Assembly (NCBI GenBank): GCA_037367355.1
Contig: CM074705.1
Span: 1,984,001-2,048,000 of the forward strand
DNA length: 64,000 nt
Reading direction: 5' to 3'
Source: Neoscytalidium dimidiatum
Lineage: Eukaryota; Ascomycota; Dothideomycetes; Botryosphaeriales; Botryosphaeriaceae
In this document: in pieces, positions 11,116-21,709 of the stretch
How positions within the stretch are numbered: the stretch's first letter is position 1
How the letters are laid out: each line of letters starts with the position of its first letter
Made by a program: the position numbers and the translations under genes
The notes under the pieces: model-generated
Database searches by the model: none
The model's input: only the letters and a program-made list of their open reading frames with translations
What the model was told of the DNA's origin: nothing

Positions 11116-13466
11116 ATGTCGCAGTATCCACCGCCGCCGACCGCTGATCAGCAGCATTATGCGCCCATATATCCCGCCGCCGCCAGCGCCCAGCTGATCG
11201 AGGCAGCACAAGGGCAGCCGCAGCCAAACGAAGGCTTTAATTTCAGCCCACCCACTTCTCAGTCGCTGTACGCAAAGATCGAGCCGAGTTTCACCGACCC
11301 GAATCAAAATCAGCCTCCGGCTCATGAGGGCGCCTATACTGGCAACGGCGTGCACGTCGACCAGCAGCAGCATCACCCCATGTCCATGCCGCCACCTCCG
11401 CCGCCACAAGGTGTAGCAAGCGTTGGTCCGGATGGCCAGCCACAGAAGGCGAATCGGTTACGCAAGGCTTGCGACTCTTGCAGTATACGCAAGGTTAAAT
11501 GCGACGAGTCTGGGCCGCCCTGCCGTGCTTGCGCCGCGCTCGACATTCCCTGTACCTTTGACCGTCCGAGTCGCCGGAGAGGCCCTCCGAACCGTCATGC
11601 CGAGGCCATAAAGAAGCGCCGTCTGGAGGGCTCGCCAAACAACATGTCCCCAAGCTCGCCCTCGTCTCCAACGAACGCGGCGCATGCTCTGGCTGCGCTG
11701 TCCACACACCCGCCCCTGTCTGCCGAGTCGATCGCGCCGCTGGATACTATTGAACATTTCATCAACGACTATTTCACCTACATCCACCCGCTATGTCCCT
11801 TCCCCCACGAGCCGAGCTTCCGGGAGTCGTTCAGGAGACGCGAGGATTACAACAATCGCCCGTTCCTAGCATTGCTGGCCTCAATGGTTGCCGCACTTGT
11901 TTCCTCTTTTCCGCGTAAACCCCGTTTAGTGCTGAAGGCCCAGGGGCGTCAAGGCCTGTTTCCGAATCACATGAGCCTGATCCACCGGTGTCAGCAAATC
12001 TGCGCCGCAGCCAGGGGACCTGCCTTGCTGGAACGCGACGACCTGACTGTCTACGATGCGGCGACTAGCTATCTGATCGGTCTTTCCCACGCCTATGTTT
12101 TCCGCTGGAGGCCTGCACGTCTTTACTTTGCTGAGGCACTGGCTGTCATTAGGGCTTTGGGCCTGCACGATGCGAAGTCTGAGTTCTACAGACCGCAAGG
12201 CAATACTAATGGCGAAGCACCGAGGGACGGTGTTCAGCAGATCGGGCCCGATTACATCACCCTGGAAATGGGAAGGAGGATTTTTTGGACTACGTTCGTA
12301 AGTTGGCGGTAAGTTCTCGACTCGGGTGCGCGCCAAGAAGATATTTTGATTGACGTAGCTCAAGCTCGATGGCGCAATCCGGCTCCATCCACGACGAACT
12401 TGTAATTCTGCCCGAAACCCCTGGAAAACCGTATCCTCCGCTGCCCATGGAGGTGGACGATCTCTACATCTACCCCAACCACATTGAAGCCCAGCCCTCT
12501 GGTGTTGTCCCTGAGCTCGTTGGCTTCAACGCAAACGTGAAGGTCTATCAATCCTACACTACTCTGGCCACAACAGAGCTCACCTACGGTATCAACGAGG
12601 TTTTTGACTGGGAAAGGCAAAGCAAGGTTCTTGACCAGAGTCTGCGTAGCTGCAAGCGCGTGTTGGACGAGCTGCCGCCGGAGCTTTCAGTGTGGCTGGA
12701 AGGGTCGCAGGACAACCAGCCTCCGAACCTATTTGCACCGGGCCAGGAGATGCAGGGCCGGGATCCGCTCATGCTGCTCGCATTAAATGGCTCGGAGCAG
12801 AATCCGGAGGAGAAGCGTAAGACACAGTACGAGATTCAGAAGGCAAACATATACCTCAGCCAACTGGCCACGCGGTCGTACATTACTGAGAGGTACTTCA
12901 ACATGCGCGACATCAACAACACCATGAAGGCGCAGAATCAGGAGCAGAGTTCACCTGCTGTCGGAGCGGCTGGCCTCGATTCGATGCTTCAGCAAGAGTC
13001 CAGTCCTAACTACGACGCACTCGACCAGGAGATGACGGCGGAGAAGGACAAGATCGTCAAGGACTTGCTGCGGGTGCTTCAAAGCATTAGCCAGGTGCAC
13101 ATGGAGCCGAATGCGGACAGTTTTGTAAGTGTGCAACATGAGCCCGGAGTGATTAGAGCCCTCAGTTGCGCAATTGACACTGAGACTTGGTTCCTGTTTT
13201 TTTCACAGACACACAAGGTCCGGCAGATCGTGTCGACGCTGCTCAACGCGCCGCAGGACCGCAAGAGTAGCGTGGCTCTGCAGGCGGAGCAGTACCTGCA
13301 TCACTTCCTCGAAATTCTGGTCCGGTTGGACCGCGTCAGGCCGACGAACCAGCAGAACCCGGATGCGCCCGAAGATGAAGAGGCGGAGCTGAAGCACTGG
13401 GCAGACCTGCGCGAGTATCAGCTCAAGGTTGCGCAGGCTGGCGGCGTGTTGTCACTTCAGGGATGA
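11116..13466 (+). CDS. Zn2Cys6 fungal-specific transcription factor
   Basis: Exons 11116-12308, 12359-13124 and 13209-13466 give 738 residues. The first exon must end at 12308 (G|GTAAGT), not at the nearer GTAAGT at 12298, to keep frame. An N-terminal Pro/Gln-rich region precedes the binuclear zinc cluster, with cysteines at residues 119, 122, 129, 136, 139 and 146, followed by a basic linker (RPSRRRGPPNRHAEAIKKRR). About residues 205-400 form the fungal-specific regulatory middle homology region (IEHFINDYFTYIHPLCPFPHEP onwards, RLYFAEALAVIRALGLH, GRRIFWTTFV). This is a nuclear DNA-binding regulator; the target pathway cannot be read from the sequence, and the neighbours do not form an obvious cluster. 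Intron 2 is 84 nt, a multiple of three and stop-free, so retention would add 28 residues. Confidence 0.92.
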
Positions 13467-14589
13467 GAGAGGATAGGCTCGCAAAGTTTTTTTTTTTTTT
13501 TCATCGGGAGCTTCTGGTTTCTCTTCTGGCGCTGGAGTTGTTGTCACAAAATCTTTGTCTTTGGCACCCTCCAAGGGAAGGCATTGCTGTCCGTTTCGAC
13601 TTCCGGACCATCGGACATCTTCTAGCTGGTGGAAAAATTTCGGTACAAACAGGATTGCCCGTATTTCTGGTTCTTTCTTGAGCTTCAAAGTGGGAAGGGT
13701 AAACGGGGGTGCGGGAGGGTTTTGAGGTTCTGGCTCCATTTGCTCGGGTTTGAAAAGCAAAAGATCATGTTGCGCGCGAGAAGATAGGGTGTCTACGTGC
13801 GGAGATACGATAAGATACTTGGGGACGGGTGAGATGAGGAAAGAGAGAAGTGAAGGGTATGTTGCGCGGATCGGGTGCAGTTATGAGAGCGACAACCCCG
13901 TGTAGGATAGAGATTGCTTATGAAATGGCTCGGGCTAGGTACCGGACATGAAGTGGAGACGCAGATATTGGCTATGAAGTTGCTTGCGCTGGAGGATTGC
14001 CGTGGGGAGTTCCAGACTTCTGTCAAGCCAGGATGGGATTCATGGCTCCATGACAGGCAGAGCAAATATGAAATCAAACGAGTTAAATGGGTTTAGTCCA
14101 AGCCTTTCCTGACTTTAGAGGAGAAGACTTCCTTCGAATACCGAAGCTAGCCTATCTACACAGGAACATCGCGTATGAATATGGACCTGGGGGACCGAAG
14201 GAAGCCGCTGCTTCGGACGATAGTTGCCAATCGCGCAACTTTTTGTCCGCACCATCGCCGCCGCGGAAGATCGCCGCAAGCTCTCTGCCCTCGTGTTCGA
14301 CTGCTCTTTGCGCCCGCCTCGAACATTTTGTCCGGTTGCAACGTCTGTCGGCCTCGCAACGACATCAAACGACCCAGCGCCGCAGTTCATCCCATCAATC
14401 CCTCGTCCGAAGCTTCCAATCTTCCCGGCAAAGTACCTTCTGGCGTCCTTCCAGGGAAACTTGATCGCGCACGACGAGACGGCACAGCGCCCGCTCACCG
14501 CAATTGAGTTGTCCAAGTAACGAGCGGAGCGCGGCTTCACGGCTCAGAAACGAAGTCATCGAGCGCGGCACGTAGGACAGCACATAAAT
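13467..14589. other. Intergenic region between TF and uL11m
   Basis: Contains a T-run near 13487-13501 just after the TF stop, then a minus-strand pyrimidine-rich stretch. Several overlapping frames of 90-140 codons show no domain. No gene supported. Confidence 0.45.
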
Positions 14590-15427
14590 ATGGCGAAGAA
14601 GGCGATACAGAAGGACCAGATTGTTAAGCTGATCGTTGGTGCGGGTCAGGCCAGCCCGTCGCCGCCCGTCGGTCCGGCGCTGGGTAGCAAAGGTGTAAAG
14701 AGCATGGATTTCTGTAAGGTATGGGCTGCTATCTTCCTGCCACTTACTCACAATCTCCGAAGACCCGTGGAGCGCTCCGTGCTGCCGTCTGTTTTCCCCT
14801 TCTTTGCTCGGGTTTCTGTGGCCTGCGATTTAGTCGGCGGCTTCTTCTTTTCTTTCCTTTTCTTTTCTTTTTTTTTTCCCCGTTCCCCTCTCCTCCAAAG
14901 TCTCAAGTGTCCATGCGGAGAGCTCGAAAATTGGGTTTTTTCTTTTTAAAAAAAATTAAAAAGAAAAAGGGAAAAGAGGTGAAAGACCATCAGCGATCTG
15001 ATTCGAGACCCAGGAATTCAACGCCCGCACCGCGCACTACAACCCGGGCACGCCCATCCCGGCCCGCGTCACCGTCCGCCCGGACCGCTCCTTCCACTTC
15101 GAGCTCCGCACCCCGCCAACCGCGACCCTCCTCCTCGCGGCGGCGGGCGTCAAGCCGGGCAAGGGCAACAAGGTCCGCGGCGCGGGCAACACGCCCGGCC
15201 CCAGGAACAACACCGAGGGCGCGAGCGGCAAGGCCGGGTCGGGCAAGAACGTCGAGGTCAGGGGCAACAGCGCGACGGGCACGGTCGGCACGGTGAGCCT
15301 GAAGCACGTGTACGAGATCGCCAGGATCAAGCAGAGCGAGACGAGGTTGCAGGGCCTGGAGCTGGAGGACATCGTGAAGAGCGTGATTGCACAGGCGGGG
15401 AGCATGGGCGTCGTGGTCGTGCCGTGA
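14590..15427 (+). CDS. MRPL19: Mitochondrial large-subunit ribosomal protein uL11m
   Basis: Exons 14590-14718 and 15014-15427 give 180 residues. The N-terminal [26 protein letters not shown] block and the C-terminal rRNA-binding block ([17 protein letters not shown] to [13 protein letters not shown]) are diagnostic for the L11 family; a bacterial-like form encoded in the nucleus is expected to act in mitochondrial ribosomes. About residues 94-133, between the two domains, form a Gly/Asn/Lys-rich insertion not present in typical L11 proteins. The 295-nt intron is longer than others in the window and contains a T-rich tract and a 13-bp A/T hairpin near 14936-14968. There is no obvious presequence, which is common for this protein. 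Confidence 0.92.
14936..14968 (+). repeat. A/T inverted repeat inside the uL11m intron
   Basis: A T-rich arm (TTTTTCTTTTTAA) is followed by a short A loop and its exact reverse complement (TTAAAAAGAAAAA), so the intron RNA can form a 13-bp hairpin about 45 nt before the 3' splice site. Confidence 0.7.
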
Positions 15428-16130
15428 GAGAGGTTTGGGATGGAGTGGAGGAAGACACCGGGTGGCGACTAGGATGACTCTTCACTTCAACATGAGAATG
15501 GAAGAGATGGGCGGAATGGCATGGCGCGGTCATTGCCGAAGCTTGAGAGGGGGAAAAAAACGGGGATTATGTCGATGAGCAATAGGACCGCTCCGGACCA
15601 GGTCTGGCTGACTTAGGTCCACGAAGATCGCATTACCCGCAGGCACCAGGCCATCTTGAGGAAGTGTCGCGCGGCAATCATCAGCGGCACGGAAGGGCAG
15701 AGAAATGATAAGCCATGTTGCAGAGAGGGGAAACCTCCGGAGTGTTCCTGTAAGACTTGTAGAATACCACTAGCATTTATTTCCACTTTCGAAAGTCTGT
15801 CACGGTACATTTGACGATCATTGAACTAGATGATTGCTTCGTAACGCCTTGGACGCATGCAGCTGCCTCTTCTCTCTTTTTGGTGATACATTAAGAATCA
15901 CCTAGGTCTATGATACGCTTCCCAAAGCTTCATGCTGTTGAGAACACCCACGCTGTCCATCACGGTTTGAGATCGAGCAATCGAGATGTTCAGGATACCT
16001 GCCGTACTATAACGCTACAGCAACGGCAAGGGTCATTACACACTCTCCCTCCACTGCGCGTGTGTAACTTCCTCCACGTCTCATACCTCCCCAGATTTGG
16101 ATATTTCTTCCCCCAACGACCCGATGCAAC
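15428..16130. other. Convergent intergenic region between uL11m and RPN12
   Basis: 3' flanks of two convergent genes, becoming more A/T-rich around 15780-15910. No gene seen. Confidence 0.5.
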
Positions 16131-17018
16131 TCAAACGATCGTCTCCAGTTCTCTTGCATAGCCGAGCGTGTTCTCGATAACCTGGCCGCTGAGCTGCATG
16201 ACATCCTTCTCCTGGCTGAGGTTCTCCTGTTCCTGCTGAGGGAAATAGATGCGGCCATCCTTGCCAGACCAGCCACGGCTCTTAGCGAATTCAATGACAG
16301 CGCCCTCACTGTCGAGGAAAAGGAGAGACTTGGCGTCGGTGATGGGAATAGACGGGTAAGCCTTTTCGCTGCAGGAGGCAATCTCGTTGCGGATGGTGGC
16401 GATAAGGACCTGTGGAACGACGATACCTGGTAAGAACTGAACACGTTAGGGATTGGTGGAAGCAGGACTCACATTAGAGAAGACGCTGAACTCCTCACTC
16501 GGAACCCTCTCGCTCTTAGTCTCGCCCCACACCCGGTCGTAGCTGCCCTCCATCAAGGCTTGTTCCAGCCTCACTGGGTACTGAATGAACTCGTCATCCT
16601 CCAGGCCGGGCCCGCCGTTGCTGCTCTGAGCGACCTCGAGGCTCTCGAGCAGGGTGTGGAAGCCGGCGTAGTCGCCCTGGCTGAGCAGCAGCAGCAGGTA
16701 CAGGCCGGTGATCTTGCTCGCGTTGCCGCCGCGGCGGGGGAGCACACGCTCGGGCAGGGCGTAGAAGGGCTGCAGCGAGTGGAAGTAGCGGGTGAAGCTC
16801 TCGGGATCTTGCTGCTTGATGCTGATCAGAGCGCCCAGCTCGAGGATCTCGCGGGCGGCGAGGAGATGTGCGGGAGGTGTGGTGGGTGATGGGATGAGGG
16901 CGTTGAGCTTGAGCAGGGTGACTTTGGCGCGCGAGAGGAGCGGCGATGCGGACGAAGGGTTGCTGCGGAGGGCGGACTGCAGTTGTTGCGAAAGGGTCTG
17001 GAGCTCCTTGTCTGCCAT
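16131..17018 (-). CDS. RPN12: 26S proteasome regulatory subunit Rpn12
   Basis: Minus-strand exons 16473-17018 and 16131-16409 with a 63-nt intron give 274 residues, a normal length for Rpn12. Rpn12 is a PCI-domain lid subunit of the 19S regulatory particle. The sequence shows the helical N-terminal part (MADKELQTLSQQLQSAL), the CSN8/PSMD8-type PCI region (REILELGALISIKQQDPESFTRYFHSLQPFY and the following GLYLLLLLSQGDYAGFHTLLE), and the conserved end IASCSEKAYPSIPITDAKSLLF. The reading frame stays open upstream to 17591; I chose the ATG at 17018 because it gives the canonical length, but an extended form starting at 17441 is possible. A second proteasome gene, RPN6, lies 29 kb away in the same window. 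Confidence 0.93.
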
Positions 17019-17120
17019 GGTGGAGGCCGGGGGCGGTGGTGTCGCGGAGGATGAGGAAGAAGGCTGCTTAGGTGGTGCAGCAGGACTGGACGACGGGTCG
17101 ACAGACGCAGCGGGGGCGGC

Positions 17121-17158
17121 GGCGGAGGAGGAGGAGGAGGAGGAGGAGGAGGAGGAGG
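17121..17158. repeat. (GGA)n microsatellite
   Basis: About a dozen GGA/GAG triplets in an uninterrupted run; on the minus strand it would encode a serine run in the possible RPN12 extension. Confidence 0.9.
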
Positions 17159-17244
17159 GATGGAGGGGTGAGACGGGAGATGGTGATGGGTGGATGGGCG
17201 AGTGTTTGGGAGGTTGCGGGAGTGGTGATGGCGGAGGTTGATGA

Positions 17245-17285
17245 TGCTGGTGCTGGTGCTGGTGCTGGTGCTGGTGCTGGTGCTG
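17245..17285. repeat. (TGCTGG)n hexamer repeat
   Basis: Nearly seven tandem copies of a hexamer; on the minus strand it reads as alternating Gln-His in the frame that continues into RPN12. Confidence 0.9.
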
Positions 17286-18437
17286 AGCTCCGGCGGCCGT
17301 AGCGCTCGGAGCTTCGGTCGCGCTGGCGCCGGTGTTCTGCCGGGCTACGTCAGGCGAGAGGCGTGCAAAGGTCCGCACCTGGCGCTCCCACGACGCCGGC
17401 TGCTCGAACGTGCGCGGGAAGCTGAAGAATGCGCGGTTCATGTTGTCTGGGTGCGTCTCGATGTGAAGGCACGCTCTTTCGAACCCGCCCAGCTGCCTGC
17501 CTGCCAGACCGGCGCTATTAAGCATATGGCTGACATGCCACACCCCCCCCAGAATGGCGGCTTGGGGGCGAGGCGAGCCATATGACCACACGTCGCCGTG
17601 CTATTCAGCGTAGCACGCGCGCGCTCCTGTAAGTGGCTGGTCGTGTGCTTGCGTTTGCCTTTCCTAGTTCCTGTGCTTGCTCCCTGCCGCGGCGAGTTAC
17701 ACGGCGCAGCACCGCTTCCCCTCTGGCGCAGATGCATCCGCGCTACTCTCCCCGGCACACACGTTCCTGCGGGTCCAACAACGCTCTGATCGCACCACCG
17801 CGCCTGCAGCGCTGGTCTGATTAGGCTGGCCATCAATCTACCCAAGCCAGCAACTGGCCGCCTATACGCGCTTGCGCAGGTGTGACGCACCGCTCAAAGG
17901 TTCCTGCCGGAAAGGCCTGTCTTTTCTGAACCAAGCCTCAGGCCACAGGTAGAGCCGGTCCCAGTTCATCCTCCGCCATGTCCTGCCGTAACAGTTACCA
18001 ATGCCTACTTTTCACAAGCTAATAAGCTGTTGACGCCAGCAGTCCGCTGCTGACGGATGACCTCGCACATATGCCGTGTACGATATCCAGAAGCTGTAAT
18101 CGCTCGTGGTCTTTACACGGATGTTCTCAACCCCAATCGGAGAATAGATGATTAGATCGTGATGGTTCGATTCGATATTCGATAATGCCTCCCCCACCTC
18201 AGCTTCCGGCGTGTCTTCTTTCCGTTCATCAGTGAGCTTGCTCTGTGCAGTGATAGAGACTCAGCTCCTCACATCTACAGGTTCACAGCGAATGTTCATC
18301 TTGGAAAGTACCATCAACGGAAACCCTTTCGTGCGTTGATACCCAATGGAACTAAGAATCCAACCACTGGTTTTAGTCTATCCAACCGCCTTTTGTCGTG
18401 TGTTCATCTAGCAATGCTCCCTTCTACTTTTCAACCC

Positions 18438-19757
18438 TTACAGCCTCATAATAACCGCCTTCCTCTCCTCTTTTGCCGCTGATCCAATCTTGTACGCTGC
18501 CTGCAGCGCCAGCGCCGCGTCCGTCGCCTGGTCCGCACTTTGCGCATGCACAACGCCAATAGGATGCTCCGAGTCCACCTTTTCTCCCGGGAAAGCCAGC
18601 CTGGTGAACCCTACAGCCGGATCGACGTCATCTTGCGGCCTGCGGCGACCACCGCCCAGTGCAACCACAGCTAGACCCACAGAACGCGTATCGACTTCCT
18701 CAACCACGCCCTCCTGATCCGCATAGATGGGCATGGTCACCGGTGCCTGCGGCAGGTACTTCTGCGGCTTGTCCATGAAGTCCTTTGGCCCACCGAGCGC
18801 CGCAACCATGTCGCCAAACCGCTTCGTCGCCTCCCCGCTCTTCCAGACCTTCAGCAGCTTCTCGCGCGCCTCCTCCCTCGACTTCGCAATCTTGGCCTCC
18901 ACCAGCGTCTCTTCCGCCAGCGCAAGCGTGATTTCCCAAACGCGCTGACTCCTGACCTCGCCCTTCAACAGCGCCACCGCCTCCTCCACCTCGACCGCGT
19001 TCCCCGCGCTCCTCGCCAGCGGCGCGCTCATATCCGTCACGAGCGCCCTCGTCCGCACGCCCGCGCCGTTCGCGACCGCAACGATGCTCCCGGCCAGCTC
19101 CTCGGCCTGCTCCGTCTTCGCCATGAACGCGCCGTTGCCCGTCTTGACGTCCATGACCAGCACGTCCAGCCCGGCGGCGAGCTTCTTGCCCAGGATGCTG
19201 GCGGTGATCAGGTCGACGCTCTCCACCGTGGCCGTCACGTCGCGGATGCCGTACAGCGTCTTGTCGGCGGGCGCCAGGTCGGCCGTCTGCCCGATGATGG
19301 CGCACCCGACCTCCTTGGTCACGCGTCGGAACGTGTCCGCGTCCGGCGTCGCCACGTACCCGGGGATGCTCTCCAGCTTGTCCAGCGTGCCGCCCGTGTG
19401 CCCGAGGCCGCGGCCGCTGATCATCGGCACGTAGCAGCCCGCCGCCGCCAGCAGCGGCGCCAGCGGCAGCGACACGAAGTCCCCCACCCCGCCCGTGCTG
19501 TGCTTGTCGACCACCGGCCCGGGCACCTCGTCGCGCCACGAGAGCACCTGCCCGCTGTCGCGCACCGCCTCCGTGAACGCGATGCGCTCCTCCAGCGTCA
19601 TGCCCCGCATGTACACCGCCATGGCGAACGCCGCGATCTGCCCTTCCGACAGCGTCTTGTTGGTAATGCCCGCCACGAAGCGTTGGATGTCGGACGTGCT
19701 GAGCGCGAGCCCGTCGCGCTTGCGGCGGATGACTTCTTGCGGGAGCCAGGCGTCCAT
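18438..19757 (-). CDS. deoA: Thymidine phosphorylase, bacterial DeoA type
   Basis: Intronless frame of 439 residues from ATG to TAA. The family (nucleoside phosphorylase-II) converts thymidine plus phosphate to thymine and deoxyribose-1-phosphate. The signature SGRGLGHTGGTLDKLE (residues 114-129) matches the family pattern, and the phosphate-loop region DKHSTGGVGD is at 84-93. The N-terminal helical domain (LPQEVIRRKRDGLALSTSDI), the GNGAFM segment and the C-terminal domain with VGLAVVALGGGRRRPQD are all present, so the enzyme looks complete and near the usual bacterial length of about 440. It has no signal or targeting peptide, suggesting a cytosolic location. The lack of introns and the strongly bacterial character suggest old horizontal transfer; this is inference. 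A long antisense frame (18490-19793 area) is a by-product of high GC. Confidence 0.93.
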   Translation of the reverse strand: MDAWLPQEVIRRKRDGLALSTSDIQRFVAGITNKTLSEGQIAAFAMAVYMRGMTLEERIAFTEAVRDSGQVLSWRDEVPGPVVDKHSTGGVGDFVSLPLAPLLAAAGCYVPMISGRGLGHTGGTLDKLESIPGYVATPDADTFRRVTKEVGCAIIGQTADLAPADKTLYGIRDVTATVESVDLITASILGKKLAAGLDVLVMDVKTGNGAFMAKTEQAEELAGSIVAVANGAGVRTRALVTDMSAPLARSAGNAVEVEEAVALLKGEVRSQRVWEITLALAEETLVEAKIAKSREEAREKLLKVWKSGEATKRFGDMVAALGGPKDFMDKPQKYLPQAPVTMPIYADQEGVVEEVDTRSVGLAVVALGGGRRRPQDDVDPAVGFTRLAFPGEKVDSEHPIGVVHAQSADQATDAALALQAAYKIGSAAKEERKAVIMRL

Positions 19758-21709
19758 TGTGAGGGTCCGACGAACGGCTATCGTGTGGATTGAGACGAGT
19801 GAGGGGTTAGAGGTGAACGTGGCCGTTTATCGAGAAGAGGACAGCGGAGATGAATTGGCGGGGAAGTGTGACGGGGAGAGGGTGTGGAGTAGCGGGGAGA
19901 AAGGATGAAGCTGTGGAGCAGTCGGGATCCCTCCTTTTAATAACGAGCCAGTTACGAGGTCTCGCCGCGCGTAGCCGGCGTGGCCTTGTATTAGGGTTGC
20001 TAAGGTGGTCTGAGATATGTGCGTCTGTTTACCGCCCAGGTCAGCACGCAGGCTCCCTCACCGACAGGCAGACGGCAGGGTAAGAGCTTACTGGAAGCGT
20101 TTTGGCCGCTGTTGTGCCTGCAGCTGCGTCCCGTGTTGCGAAATGTGTCTGCTACTGGCCATTGACGCCTGCGGCAGCCACAATGCTTTATGTAGGTAGT
20201 CGTGTCGTATCGTAATCGGAGGGCGCCGGGACTGCTGTGCCCCGCCGCGGGGTGACAAGCTGGCGCATCCTGCGGTTCATCTTCGGGTGCCCTTCGGCCC
20301 TGCTTGCTCCAAGAGGGGAGGTATCTGGGTGCAAAGATATCAATATTTCGTCAACTCCAAATATAGATGACGAAGTGGCACCCTTTCGAGTGGCTGAGCA
20401 AGTCATTTTTTTTGAATCGCAGCAGTAATTTCACGTACAGAGTTCAAGTACTCGTCCAGACACACATGTTCACATATCTTCGTTGTATTTACGCCAGGAT
20501 GACTACTTCCTTTGGGCTACACGATTATCTTCACGACTGCTCTACTAGACACCAGTGCAGAGCTACTAATGGACGTCAGCCATGCTAGGCATCGCAAATG
20601 ATCACCGTTGCAGCTCTCTCTTTTGAAATTTCTTTCGACAAAAGTCCGGCAGCCAAGCATTGTACGTACAAAATCGTACGCACTCCCGTACCCACTTGCT
20701 ATTCAATCACAATCCCTAGAGATATTTCGCCAGTCTCCATATGCTCGCCACTATCATTACACCATGGCCCAAGCCCGGACACTCCCACGCCCTTTTGCCC
20801 ATATTCTCCATAACTGATTCACATCTGACTAGAACCGCCAAAGCCGTAATGAGCAAATTCACCCTCCGCAACTTTTGTTAAGACAGGAACAAGAAACAAA
20901 CGACGAAGATCTTGCCAACAATTTTCTAGAAGAGAGGCCAGATTAAGCAAGAAAGACAGGACCCTGTAAGGCGGCAGAAACGACAAGGAGATTCCAGTAA
21001 ACAATCTTTTAAATTTCGCGTGGGGTATTAGTAGTATCAAACGCACTTGGAAAAGTCGCTACCACCAACCAGCCGCAACCGCGTGATCCACTTTCACGTC
21101 CTCCCTTGCCACTCGAGAAATTGGAAAGAAATTCTCTCGCTTCATACGAGGATCATACAGAACAAGATATCGAAGTGCTGTTCCCCGCAAATATTTGCGC
21201 CTCCTCTGTACTCCCGGAGCTCCTGAAAAAGACGTACCAGGAGCTTGGTTTGGACCCAAAACAAAAAAGAAAAGAAAAAAGAGGAAAAGGAAGAACAGAA
21301 GCACGACAACTAGGTTGCCGCCCGACTAGGCGTGCAAATGGTTGAAGGCCATCGAAAAACGGGCAGGAGAAGAAGATAACCGCCGAGCAATGACCGCGAA
21401 CACCATTTCCGAAGCCTCCAAAGAAAAGGAAAATATAAAAAGATAAAAGCAAAAAAGAATGGAAAAGAGAGAGCCTACAAATGAACGCCAGTGATTTCGC
21501 CACTTGCCGTTTCGCCGTCGATTTTGCTCTTCGCATTGCTGGCAAAAGAAAAAAAAGAAAGAAGATATAATCCTCAAAAACAAAGGGGAAGCTGGCTTAC
21601 CATCCTCTAATTCCTCAAGTGGTCCTTAATTTTCCTTTCTTTCCCTATCGCCATATTTTTATTCGTTCTTTCACCACTCACGAACACCACTTTTCATGCT
21701 TTATACGTT
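19758..21709. other. Promoter of the phosphorylase gene and 3' flank of JHD1
   Basis: GC-rich near 19760-20100, then clearly A/T-richer from about 20330 to 21700 with purine-rich runs (around 21250-21560). Only short frames; nothing supported. Confidence 0.5.

Larger units (their letters stand above)
17019..18437. other. RPN12 upstream region with low-complexity DNA, and 3' flank of the phosphorylase gene
   Basis: 17019-17591 is open in the RPN12 frame and codon-like in places (ATG at 17441 followed by MNRAFFSFPRTFEQPASWER), but passes through His-Gln, Pro and Ser homopolymer runs. It may be leader sequence or an N-terminal extension. From 17600 to 18437 nothing gene-like was seen. Confidence 0.45.

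Noticed and set aside
18121..18180. Sequence resembling a tRNA B box (ggttcgattcg)
   Set aside because: No matching A box upstream and no cloverleaf pairing of T-arm and acceptor stem.
18490..19793. Long open frames overlapping the thymidine phosphorylase
   Set aside because: They are mirror effects of GC-rich codons; compositions such as repeated Arg-Gly-Ala and lack of domains contrast with the intact phosphorylase frame.
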